A stretch of DNA of 64,000 bases from Companilactobacillus tucceti DSM 20183 (GTDB taxonomy: Bacteria > Bacillota > Bacilli > Lactobacillales > Lactobacillaceae): NCBI RefSeq assembly GCF_001434665.1, contig NZ_AZDG01000003.1:1-64000 (forward strand), written 5' to 3'. Shown piece by piece: positions 42,517 to 49,513 of this stretch. The notes beneath the pieces were generated by a model. The model did not search any database and was not told the DNA's origin. It saw nothing but the letters and a program-made list of their open reading frames with translations. The position numbers were made by a program, and so were the translations under genes. Every line of letters starts with the position of its first letter. Within the stretch, counting starts at the first letter, position 1.

Positions 42517-43440
42517 ATGGAAGAAAGTAAGCTGCTTGCCAAGAAAACCCTGAGAAAGGGATTTATTCTTGCTTTCGCTGCATCTATGGTTTGGGGGGTC
42601 TCTGGTGCTATTCAACAAATCGTTGCCAAAGATTCTAATATTCCAGCGATGTGGTTCGTTGGTACCAGAACAACAATAGCCGGGGTCATTCTGCTGGTTA
42701 TCTCATTATTTGTACTACCAAAAAAGGAGTTCTTTTCAATTTTTAAATCGTGGAAAGATACTCTAACTTTGATTGCATTTGCTGTCTTTGGACTATTAGC
42801 CAATATGTATACATTTTTCTACGCTATTCAAACTGGTAATTCTTCGACTGCCACGATATTACAATACTTATCGCCACTATTCATCATGGTGGGTGCGGTC
42901 TTATTTATGCACAAAAAAGTTCTAAGAATTGATATTATTTCATTTGCATTGGCCTTATTAGGTGTATTCCTATTAATTACTAGAGGAGACTTTGGTCACC
43001 TCTCTATCCCTTTTGTATCACTACTTTGGGGAATCGGAAGCGGTATAACGGCTGCGCTTTATATCGTTATACAACAACGCCTTATTGCCAGACATAATGG
43101 ACTTTTAGTTACTGGTTGGGGTATGTTGGTCGCTGGTTTAGTTTCAAACTGTTTTACACCAATCTGGATTAATCACCCTCATCTGTCAACTAAGAGTATA
43201 CTAGGTGTAGGTGCTGTTATTCTGCTTAGTAATGTTATTGCATTCTTGTTGATGGTATTCAGTACTAAATACACTACCGCTGCTACAATAAGTATCACCG
43301 ATGCGGTGCAACCTTTCACTACCTTAGTATTGAGTGTCATGTTTCTTGCTTATAGCGTCAATTTTGTTGAAATTATAGGTTCAATAATTGTTATCTTCGC
43401 TATTTACATTCTAAACAGGTACGATACCAACACAAATTAA
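42517..43440 (+). CDS. EamA/DMT family transporter
   Basis: The 307-residue protein has ten hydrophobic helices in two repeated EamA halves, the first ending in TATILQYLSPLFIMVGAVLF and the second in TAATISITDAVQPFTTLVLS, both with the conserved small-residue and Pro pattern. DMT carriers export or import amino acids and metabolites. AGGAGG precedes ATG. The D-lactate dehydrogenase gene follows after 20 bases, so the two are cotranscribed; a carrier for a carboxylic or amino acid would fit but is inference. Confidence 0.85.
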   Translation: MEESKLLAKKTLRKGFILAFAASMVWGVSGAIQQIVAKDSNIPAMWFVGTRTTIAGVILLVISLFVLPKKEFFSIFKSWKDTLTLIAFAVFGLLANMYTFFYAIQTGNSSTATILQYLSPLFIMVGAVLFMHKKVLRIDIISFALALLGVFLLITRGDFGHLSIPFVSLLWGIGSGITAALYIVIQQRLIARHNGLLVTGWGMLVAGLVSNCFTPIWINHPHLSTKSILGVGAVILLSNVIAFLLMVFSTKYTTAATISITDAVQPFTTLVLSVMFLAYSVNFVEIIGSIIVIFAIYILNRYDTNTN

Positions 43441-43460
43441 TAAGGAGGTCACACCAAGTT

Positions 43461-44465
43461 ATGAAAATTTTTGCTTATGGAATTCGTGATGATGAAAAAC
43501 CATCTATGGAGAAGTGGGAGAAAGCAAATCCAGATGTAGAGGTTGGATATACAGATCAATTGTTGACACAGGAGACAGCTAAATTAGCTGATGGTGCCAA
43601 CGGTGTAGTAACACTTCAAACAACGCCTTACGAGAGAGGTGCACTTGAAGCTTTGAAGGAACAAGGTATCCAATCCATTTCTATTCGCAATGTTGGTGTT
43701 GATAATTTTAATTTTAAAGATTTAAATGATTTAGGCTTTAAGTTGACTAATGTACCAGTATATTCACCAAATGCTATTGCTGAACATACTATTCTATTAA
43801 TGGGTCGCTTGCTTCGTCGCGTCCCAGAAGTAGATACTAAGTTTGATAATGGTGACTTTACTTGGGCTCCAACTATTGGTAAAGAATACCGTGAACAAAC
43901 AGTCGGTGTTATCGGTACTGGTCATATTGGCCGCGTAGTTATCAAGATTTTGCAAGGATTCGGTGCAAAGGTTATTGCCTATGATGTTTACCACAATCCT
44001 GATATTGAAAAACAAGGATTATACGTAGACTCACTTGAAGATATTTACAAGCAATCAGACGTTATAACACTTCATGTCCCATTATTTGACAGCAACAAAC
44101 ATATGATCAATGAGAAAGCTATCGAACAAATGAACGACGGTGTATTCATCGTCAACTGTGCTCGTGGTGAATTGATCGATTCAGAGGCTTTGATCAAAGG
44201 GCTTGATGATAAGAAAATTGCCGGTGCCGGACTTGATGTTCTCGATAACGAAAACAGAGTCTTCGGTAAGAAATGGGGTAGCATTGATAACCTTCCAAGT
44301 TCAGATATTAAGAATTTGGCTGAACGTAAGAATGTTATCATCACACCACATAACGCCTTCTATACTGAAACAGCCGTTCACAATATGATCAAGATATCAT
44401 TTGATTCAAATAAGGCTTTGATTGAAGGCAAAACACCAGATACATTAATTGACACAAATAAATAG
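43461..44465 (+). CDS. D-lactate dehydrogenase (D-2-hydroxyacid dehydrogenase)
   Basis: The 334-residue protein has the NAD-binding GTGHIGRVVIKILQGFGA, the catalytic Arg in VNCARGELID, Glu in the AGLDVLDNE region and His in ITPHNAFYTETAV. The His-Asn-x-Phe-Tyr-Thr-Glu tail is typical of D-LDH of lactobacilli. It reduces pyruvate or another 2-oxo acid to the D-hydroxy acid with NADH. AAGGAGG precedes ATG. Cotranscribed with the EamA gene. A paralog is at 45675. Some family members prefer 2-hydroxyisocaproate; specificity not certain. Confidence 0.88.
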   Translation: MKIFAYGIRDDEKPSMEKWEKANPDVEVGYTDQLLTQETAKLADGANGVVTLQTTPYERGALEALKEQGIQSISIRNVGVDNFNFKDLNDLGFKLTNVPVYSPNAIAEHTILLMGRLLRRVPEVDTKFDNGDFTWAPTIGKEYREQTVGVIGTGHIGRVVIKILQGFGAKVIAYDVYHNPDIEKQGLYVDSLEDIYKQSDVITLHVPLFDSNKHMINEKAIEQMNDGVFIVNCARGELIDSEALIKGLDDKKIAGAGLDVLDNENRVFGKKWGSIDNLPSSDIKNLAERKNVIITPHNAFYTETAVHNMIKISFDSNKALIEGKTPDTLIDTNK

Positions 44466-44477
44466 TATTTAATTTTT

Positions 44478-44508
44478 GTAGTGCGACGTTAGTCGTGCTA
44501 CTTTTTTT
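44478..44508 (+). terminator. intrinsic terminator
   Basis: GTAGTGCGAC and GTCGTGCTAC pair with two G-U pairs, followed by T7. Confidence 0.8.
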
Positions 44509-44515
44509 GTTGCGT

Positions 44516-44692
44516 TGTCGCTTCCGGATTTGAGTAATTCCACCTGTTGTGCGAACGACTTCAGCCGAGGTCTGAAGTCTCGATTTGAAGCTTTGCTTAC
44601 GCAAATCTTCGAATCGTCGGTGGAGTAAGAACGCAAGCGTTCAACTCCACTTTCACAACTGGTTCCATTACTCAAATCCTCCAGCTGATATT
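44516..44692 (-). repeat. class III four-stem structured element, copy A
   Basis: On the minus strand GGATTTGAGTAAT (44667-44679) pairs with ATTACTCAAATCC (44526-44538). Inside are P2 (GTGGAGT...ACTCCAC, GAACGC-TT-GCGTTC), P3 (CGAAGATTTGC-GTAA-GCAAAGCTTC) and P4 (ACTTCAG-ACCTCG-GCTGAAGT), with conserved GACGA and AAATCGAG between them. Sister copies at 45402 and 61075 keep the layout with different stem sequences. Confidence 0.75.
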
Positions 44693-44804
44693 AATAGAAT
44701 AAATAAACCCATAAATATATAACAAGATTATTAAATGATTGTATCTGGAAGTGTTAAAAATATTTGAAACTAGATTAGGAAATTATTTACCTAAATGAAA
44801 GCAT

Positions 44805-44838
44805 AAAAAAAAGCAGGAAAAGTAAACATTTTCTGCTA
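44805..44838 (-). terminator. terminator of the tiny-peptide transcript
   Basis: Minus strand AGCAGAAAATGTTTAC and TTTTCCTGCT form a hairpin followed by T8. It lies downstream of the 22-codon reading frame. Confidence 0.65.
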
Positions 44839-44848
44839 GTTAAATAGT

Positions 44849-44917
44849 TTATTTATTATTTTCAACAACTTCATAAAAAGCTAGTAATTTTTGAATGGCC
44901 TCTTTTATGTTTATCAT
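44849..44917 (-). CDS. putative 22-residue peptide
   Basis: The frame encodes MINIKEAIQKLLAFYEVV plus ENNK, a short amphipathic helix. GGAGG lies 12 bases upstream, a long but usable spacing. Its upstream region is overlapped by the start of an opposite-strand RNA with a near-consensus promoter, and a terminator follows. This is the layout of small-peptide toxins with an antisense RNA, but the peptide lacks the membrane helix of Fst or TxpA types. Function unknown. Confidence 0.4.
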   Translation of the reverse strand: MINIKEAIQKLLAFYEVVENNK

Positions 44918-44919
44918 AA

Positions 44920-44948
44920 TTGATAAAATCCTCCGGCGATAGTATAAT
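44920..44948 (+). promoter_or_regulatory. strong promoter of an antisense-type RNA
   Basis: TTGATA (44920-44925), 17 bases, TATAAT (44943-44948): a near-consensus sigma-A promoter. It lies across the ribosome site of the opposite-strand 22-codon frame. Confidence 0.75.
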
Positions 44949-44954
44949 GCATTT

Positions 44955-45047
44955 GTACAAAAAAGCAGGAGTTATGCGAGAACTCCTGCAACGCAAGTCT
45001 AGTACGGTATTTGGTGAAGCTAACCTTTTAGGTTAGCTTTTTTTATT
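44955..45047 (+). ncRNA. candidate small antisense RNA (about 93 nt)
   Basis: The RNA has hairpin GCAGGAGTT-ATGCGAG-AACTCCTGC, a single-stranded middle, and terminator GAAGCTAACC-TTTT-GGTTAGCTTTTTTT. It is complementary to the minus-strand transcript between the 30- and 22-codon frames and covers the 3' end of the former. Type I antitoxin-like position. Confidence 0.55.
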
Positions 45048-45112
45048 GCCATGTAGGCTTTTGCTAATAATAAAATGACCTTAGCAATGTTAACCGCCGA
45101 CATGGACAACAT
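45020..45112 (-). CDS. putative 30-residue hydrophobic basic peptide
   Basis: The frame encodes a peptide with a hydrophobic core (IAKVILLLAKAYMAI) and a lysine-rich end (KKANLKG). This fits a small membrane-active peptide. It has no own Shine-Dalgarno but overlaps the end of a 25-codon frame that has one, so translation could be coupled. A second ATG at 45103 gives 27 residues. Its 3' end lies inside the terminator of the opposite-strand RNA. I do not recognise the sequence; it is not a canonical Fst toxin (no Pro, no Trp). Confidence 0.4.
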   Translation of the reverse strand: MLSMSAVNIAKVILLLAKAYMAIKKANLKG

Positions 45113-45167
45113 ATATATCGTTACAACTAACGACATACGCCGAATACCTTTCTAGAGTAGTATGCAT
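45090..45167 (-). CDS. putative 25-residue leader peptide
   Basis: The frame starts MHTTLERYSAYVVSCND and ends VVHVGG. GAGGTGG lies five bases before the ATG, the best ribosome site in this locus. The start codon sits in a GTAGT-TATGCAT-ACTAC hairpin that could hide it. It overlaps the 30-codon frame by 23 bases in another frame, as in coupled leader-toxin pairs. A -10-like TATACT and TATATT region lies about 110 bases upstream near 45270. Confidence 0.35.
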   Translation of the reverse strand: MHTTLERYSAYVVSCNDIYVVHVGG

Positions 45168-45401
45168 AACTACCACCTCGATTTTTTGAAATTAAACTGA
45201 GGGGTGTAGTACCGCACACGCTTGCTAAGCCAGTTTGATAGGGAGCGACCTTACCTCTTTGCTATAAATATAGTATATTCTATATTAATTTTATTCGCCT
45301 TTAAACTACTTGGCAATTTAGCAAACAAAAACTATCAACAATCCTCTGATTAGATGCTGATATTTTGTTACTTTTTTTATTTCCTAAATTACTATAAAAG
45401 C

Positions 45402-45570
45402 CGGAGTTCAAGAGGATGTGTGGTCAGCAGTTACAGTGGTGTTGGTTGCTTGCAACCTTACACCACTGACGTATTCCAAGATTTGCGGAGCAAAGCTTGA
45501 AATCGAGGTTCAAGACCAAGGCTTGAACCGTTCCAACAGCAGACCACACGTCCTCTTGACCGGAGGCGAA
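45402..45570 (+). repeat. class III four-stem structured element, copy B
   Basis: CAAGAGGATGTGTGGTC (45409-45425) pairs with GACCACACGTCCTCTTG (45542-45558), 17 pairs including one T-G that is a valid pair only in the plus-strand RNA. P2 CAGTGGTG...CACCACTG with GGTTGC-TT-GCAACC, P3 CAAGATTTGC-GGA-GCAAAGCTTG, P4 GGTTCAAG-ACCAAG-GCTTGAACC. Ends ACCGGAGGCGA as copy C. Confidence 0.75.
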
Positions 45571-45674
45571 ATCCCCTCTTCCATTTTTCAAAATTTGAGT
45601 TACACTAATAAACATTAACATTTAATTAGAAAAACATTAGATTTCTAATTAATTTTAAAGAAAGAGGGATTTTT

Positions 45675-46682
45675 ATGAAGATATACGTTTTTGGTCTCCG
45701 AGAAGACGAAATTGAACCTTTAAACCAATGGAAAGCCGCTAATACAGATGTCGATGTTGAATATACTGCTGATATTTTGACTGAAGACACGGCTAATTTG
45801 GCTAAAGGTGCAGATGGGGTTGTTGCGTTACAAACACAACCCTATAGTAGAAAAGCTCTTGAGATCATCCATGACCTTGGCATCAGCAAATTCTCAGTTA
45901 GAAACGTCGGATTAGACGGATTTAACTTTAAGGATTTAAATGACTTTGGTTTTACTTTAACGTATGTCCCTGTCTATTCCCCCAACGCTATCGCCGAGCA
46001 TGCATCATTTTTAGTTGGTCGCCTGCTTCGCCGTGTTCCAGAATTTGATAAGAAATTCCAAAGTGGAAACTTCAAATGGTTCCCTACTATTGGTACAGAA
46101 ATAAGTGGTAAGACCGTTGGTGTTATTGGAACTGGACACATTGGTAGTGTCTTCGCTCGCATTATGAAGTTCGGTTACGGAGCTAATGTTATTGCTTATG
46201 ATATCGACCCTAACCCTGCTCTAGAAAATCTAGGTATTTATGTGGACACACTTGATGAGTTACTGGAAAAATCTGATATTATTTCAATTCATACTCCACT
46301 TGCACCGAAGGATCATCATATGTTGGACGCTAATGCTATAGCCAAAATGAAAAACGGAGTATACTTGATAAACTGCGCTCGTGGTGGATTATTGGATAAT
46401 CAAGCCTTGATCGATGGCCTCGATAGTGGAAAAATTGCTGGAGCTGGATTAGATGTTTTGGAAAATGAAAATGGCATCTTCCAAAATGAATTTGATAGTA
46501 TCGAAGCTGTTGACGATGAGGTTTTCCAAAATCTCGCTCATCGTGACAATGTGATTATCACGCCACATACAGCTTTTTATACTGAACGTGCCGTTCACAA
46601 TATGATTTTTGATTCTATGAACGACAATAAGGCAATGATTTCTGGTAAAAAAGCAAAGAATATTGTTGATACTCATAAATAA
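45675..46682 (+). CDS. D-lactate dehydrogenase paralog (D-2-hydroxyacid dehydrogenase)
   Basis: The 335-residue protein aligns end to end with the enzyme at 43461, sharing GVIGTGHIG, NCARGGLLD, the AGLDVLENE region and ITPHTAFYTERAVHNM, so all catalytic residues (Arg, Glu, His) and the NAD site are present. GAGGGAT precedes ATG. The two genes are separated by 1.2 kb of non-coding elements and tiny frames, with no shared transcript expected. Probably one is the main D-LDH and the other a 2-hydroxyacid dehydrogenase of different preference; the sequence does not decide which. Confidence 0.87.
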   Translation: MKIYVFGLREDEIEPLNQWKAANTDVDVEYTADILTEDTANLAKGADGVVALQTQPYSRKALEIIHDLGISKFSVRNVGLDGFNFKDLNDFGFTLTYVPVYSPNAIAEHASFLVGRLLRRVPEFDKKFQSGNFKWFPTIGTEISGKTVGVIGTGHIGSVFARIMKFGYGANVIAYDIDPNPALENLGIYVDTLDELLEKSDIISIHTPLAPKDHHMLDANAIAKMKNGVYLINCARGGLLDNQALIDGLDSGKIAGAGLDVLENENGIFQNEFDSIEAVDDEVFQNLAHRDNVIITPHTAFYTERAVHNMIFDSMNDNKAMISGKKAKNIVDTHK

Positions 46683-46683
46683 T

Positions 46684-47010
46684 CTTGACAAGTAATTTAG
46701 CAAGGTGTAACTTATTCACCAATCAATTAAAACTTATTTAATTTTATTAGACGTTGAAGAGAAGAGTAGATCAATTAGTAGTTTGCATAATGACCGCTGG
46801 ATAGTGAAAAGGCGGAACGAAAACTTGATTGAAGATGAGCTTGGAGTCTTATCTAGGTGAAAGCCAAAGGTACGCAAGGATGCGATATCATCCCGGACAT
46901 GTTAGTGTCGTTGAGGTATTTTGTGTAAGCAAGATATGAATTAGGGTGGTATCACGGGTGATCGTCCCTACATTACAGATAAATTCTGTATATGTAGGGG
47001 CGATTTTTTT
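46684..47010 (+). promoter_or_regulatory. T-box leader of the MetE-like gene (specifier ATG)
   Basis: AGGGTGGTATCACGGG (46942-46957) is the T-box. Stem I contains GAAGAGTAG, GGATAGTGAAAAGG and the specifier region GATTGAAGATGAGC with ATG for Met. The terminator pairs ATCGTCCCTACAT with ATGTAGGGGCGAT before T7. TTGACA at 46684 may be the -35. Uncharged tRNA-Met should switch the gene on. Confidence 0.9.
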
Positions 47011-47054
47011 ATTGAATAAATTTTAAAAATAATAATTTTTGGAGGATTTTAAAT

Positions 47055-48179
47055 ATGACTATTACAAAACAAAAGATTGGATTTCAACATGTAGGAAGTT
47101 TCTTAAGACCAGCTGTACTAAAACAGGCTAGAAAAGATTTTACTGATAAAAAAATTAACAAAGAAGACTTAACTATTGTGGAAGATGAAGCCATCAGAGA
47201 TTTGGTAAATAAAGAAATAAATGCTGGCCTAGACTATGTAACTGACGGTGAATTTAGACGTTCTTACTGGCATCTTGATTTCTTCTGGGGATTCGAAGGT
47301 ATCGACCATATTCATTATGGGGAAGGATATAATTTTGCTCACGAAGAAACTCGCGATGATACAGCCATTCTTTCAGTAAAAATCAAGTTCAATAAAGATA
47401 CACACCCTTTTATCAAACACTTTAAGTTTCTAAAATCTTTAACAGACGGAACAACAGCTAAACCAAAGCAGACTATTCCCGCCCCTGCTCAACTTTATAT
47501 CGAATTAATTCGTGGCACTAATGCCGATAAAATCAAAGAATTCTACGACACTGATGAAGATCTCTTTGAAGATATTAAAAAAGCTTATCATGATGCAATT
47601 ATCGCTCTCTATGATGAAGGTGCACGTGTTATACAACTAGATGATTGTTCATGGGGATTATTCTTAGATGATAAATTCTTATCCACTCCTGACGGCAAGG
47701 CTTATGCCGAATCTGGAATTCAAGACATTCTTTTACAACTAAACAATGGCGCAATTAAAGATCTACCTGAAGGTCTGACAATAAATACTCACGTTTGTCG
47801 CGGAAATTATCATTCTGATTTTGCCTTTGCTGGTGGTTATGGACCAGTTGCTGATACTTTATTTGCCCATGAAAATGTCTCAACTTATTTTCTTGAATAC
47901 GATTCCTCCAGAGCCGGTAATTTTGAACCATTAGCCAAAGTTTCCGGAGATAAAAATGTTGTTTTAGGATTGATCACTTCTAAAGATGGAAAATTAGAGG
48001 ACCGTCAAGTTATCATCAATCGTATTAAAGAAGCAAGCCAATATTTACCATTAGATAGACTTTGGTTATCCACTCAATGTGGGTTTGCTTCTACCGAAGA
48101 AGGTAATACTCTTTCAGAAAATCAAGAATGGGATAAGTTGAAATTAGTTAAGTCAATTATTGATGAAGTATGGGGTTAA
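47055..48179 (+). CDS. MetE C-terminal-like methyltransferase (YxjG/YxjH type)
   Basis: The 374-residue protein matches the catalytic half of cobalamin-independent methionine synthase. It has HVGSFLRP at the start, TDGEFRRSYWHLDFFWGFEG, IQLDDCSWGLF, and the zinc ligands in NTHVCRGNY (His, Cys), FLEYDSS (Glu) and STQCGFAS (Cys). Such short MetE-like proteins transfer methyl groups to homocysteine from donors other than folate polyglutamate. A Met T-box upstream links it to methionine supply. GGAGG precedes ATG. Confidence 0.9.
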   Translation: MTITKQKIGFQHVGSFLRPAVLKQARKDFTDKKINKEDLTIVEDEAIRDLVNKEINAGLDYVTDGEFRRSYWHLDFFWGFEGIDHIHYGEGYNFAHEETRDDTAILSVKIKFNKDTHPFIKHFKFLKSLTDGTTAKPKQTIPAPAQLYIELIRGTNADKIKEFYDTDEDLFEDIKKAYHDAIIALYDEGARVIQLDDCSWGLFLDDKFLSTPDGKAYAESGIQDILLQLNNGAIKDLPEGLTINTHVCRGNYHSDFAFAGGYGPVADTLFAHENVSTYFLEYDSSRAGNFEPLAKVSGDKNVVLGLITSKDGKLEDRQVIINRIKEASQYLPLDRLWLSTQCGFASTEEGNTLSENQEWDKLKLVKSIIDEVWG

Positions 48180-48183
48180 TATA

Positions 48184-48201
48184 ATTGAAAACGTTTTCAA
48201 T
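48184..48201 (+). promoter_or_regulatory. cre site (CcpA operator)
   Basis: ATTGAAAACGTTTTCAAT is a perfect palindrome and a perfect match to the cre consensus. It lies 54 bases before the 25-codon peptide gene, downstream of the MetE-like stop. Confidence 0.85.
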
Positions 48202-48254
48202 TAGTGTTATAAAGAAGTTGTAGAAAAGGTTTATAAAAAGTTGGAGGTGTTATT

Positions 48255-48332
48255 ATGTGGAACTTAATTGCACGCATATTCAACGGAATTGTAGACTATA
48301 CCATCAACTTCGACTGGTGGGGATTCAAGTAG
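48255..48332 (+). CDS. putative 25-residue peptide with a DWW motif near its end
   Basis: The frame starts MWNLIARIFNGIVDY and ends INFDWWGFK. GGAGG lies seven bases before ATG, a strong ribosome site, and a perfect cre site precedes it. The peptide is amphipathic and hydrophobic. Its Asp-Trp-Trp near the C-terminus recalls the double-Trp ends of streptococcal ComS/XIP pheromones (for example GLDWWSL), but no Rgg/ComR regulator is nearby, so the link is only a resemblance. It may be cotranscribed with the YxeA-like gene 87 bases downstream. Confidence 0.55.
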   Translation: MWNLIARIFNGIVDYTINFDWWGFK

Positions 48333-48419
48333 AACTTACAAATCCGTAAGAGTATTGTAAGTAGAACAAATGTCTAAATAACAACAAAAACTTTAGTATA
48401 TTCTCAGGAGGTAAGATAA

Positions 48420-48806
48420 ATGAGAAATTTACTAAAGTTTTTATTTATATCAGTTATTGTTGCCGGAGGTTTGTATTTAGCAGTTTGTATTCATGCTAAA
48501 GATAGTACTGATCAATTCTCCCAAGCAATCAATCAATACAATTTTCTAGTTAAACGTGAATCACGTTACGTTAAAATCGATAATTCTGATGCTAAAGATA
48601 AGGATGGTTATGGTAACTATACTTACAATTTAATCAGTTATGATGAAAACGGAAACCCGCACAAAATAGAGTTTATGGGGATGGGAAAGCTGAAACAAAA
48701 CCATTACTTAAAATTAGACACTAAAGGTAGTTACGTTTATACATATAAAGAAGTATTCAAGAAAAATATGCCAAGCGATGTCTATACAAAGTTAAACACC
48801 CAATAA
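48420..48806 (+). CDS. YxeA family (DUF1093) exported protein
   Basis: The 128-residue protein has an N-terminal membrane or signal segment (LLKFLFISVIVAGGLYLAVCI) and a beta-rich domain with the YxeA landmarks GNYTYNLISYDENGNPHKIEF, LKQNHYLKLDTKGSYVYTYKEV and a C-terminal P-x-x-VYTKL. YxeA-like proteins are small OB-fold-like exported proteins of unknown role in Bacillus and lactobacilli. CAGGAGG precedes ATG. The upstream 25-codon peptide and cre site suggest a carbon-regulated unit. Confidence 0.82.
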   Translation: MRNLLKFLFISVIVAGGLYLAVCIHAKDSTDQFSQAINQYNFLVKRESRYVKIDNSDAKDKDGYGNYTYNLISYDENGNPHKIEFMGMGKLKQNHYLKLDTKGSYVYTYKEVFKKNMPSDVYTKLNTQ

Positions 48807-48835
48807 AAGCCGAATAATAATCGGCTTTTTTTATT
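48807..48835 (+). terminator. intrinsic terminator
   Basis: AAAAGCCGA and TCGGCTTTTTTT pair around ATAATAA. Confidence 0.85.
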
Positions 48836-48906
48836 TGTATCTGTATACTCCAATACCTTGTAAAGAGCGATACAATATAGTGGAAAATATAGAAAGGTAG
48901 ATTATC

Positions 48907-49401
48907 TTGGAAAATAATATCTATTTGAACAGACTCAAAAAATTACATATAGATTATCGAGTTATCACGCATAAGCCAGTTTTTCACATGGATGATCTGC
49001 CTGAAATAAAGAAAAAGTGCACCTTAGTCAAAAATTTATTTGTCTTTGATAAAAAACACGAAAAATATTATTTGATATTACAAACAGCAGATGACCGACT
49101 AGATTTTAAAAAATTAGCGAAACAATTAAATACCAGCAAAAGTAGCTTAAATTTTGCGGACACTAAAGTTTTAAAAACATTTTCCGGAATGGTCAGCCCA
49201 TTGATATTGGAAGCAGACATGCCTTTAAGAATATTGGCCAATCCTAATTTAGTAGGCAAAAACGATTTAGGATTCCATGCTGGCACTAATACAGAAACAA
49301 TAATTATGTCTTATCATGCCCTGTTAAACTTTTTAAACTCGTTGAATTATATGATTGAAGTTTTAGAGTGTAATGATACACGTTCAGCTTTCGAGCATTA
49401 A
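48907..49401 (+). CDS. YbaK/ProX-type aminoacyl-tRNA deacylase
   Basis: The 164-residue protein has the YbaK/ProRS INS fold: N-terminal YRVITHKPVFHMDDL, KNLFVFDKKHEKYYLILQTAD and ADTKVLKTFSGMVSPLIL, matching PrdX/ProXp-type deacylases that hydrolyse misacylated Ala-tRNA-Pro. TTG start with GAAAGG upstream. The last eleven codons (about 49366-49401) lie inside the left arm and core of the class I element, so its C-terminus and stop codon are supplied by the element. Confidence 0.85.
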   Translation: MENNIYLNRLKKLHIDYRVITHKPVFHMDDLPEIKKKCTLVKNLFVFDKKHEKYYLILQTADDRLDFKKLAKQLNTSKSSLNFADTKVLKTFSGMVSPLILEADMPLRILANPNLVGKNDLGFHAGTNTETIIMSYHALLNFLNSLNYMIEVLECNDTRSAFEH

Positions 49402-49495
49402 GGCAAACGCCCCTATCAATCCGATTTTGGATTGATAGGGGCGTTTGTTTTAAGCGGAAAAAGCTGTGTATCGTTGCACGTTTACGCTGCATATT
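49362..49495 (+). repeat. class I stem-variable element overlapping the end of the YbaK gene
   Basis: GTGTAATGATACAC (49368-49381) and GTGTATCGTTGCAC (49466-49479) pair in all 14 positions of the plus-strand RNA, two of them G-U. Cores TTCAGCTTTCGAGCATTAAG and TTTTAAGCGGAAAAAGCT; inner hairpin 49402-49449 (AACGCCCCTATCAATCC...). The left part is coding. Confidence 0.82.
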
Positions 49496-49513
49496 TATAC
49501 AGCCCACAACTTC

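Noticed and set aside
44389-44675. Two overlapping minus-strand frames after the first D-LDH gene
   Set aside because: They fall inside class III element A and the D-LDH 3' end, with no ribosome site.
45418-45621. Opposing 65-66 codon frames
   Set aside because: Both are readings of class III element B, whose base pairing explains the open frames on both strands.
48255-48332. Calling the 25-residue peptide a ComS/XIP pheromone
   Set aside because: The DWW resemblance is short, and no ComR/Rgg gene or com box is nearby. It is kept only as a peptide of unknown role.
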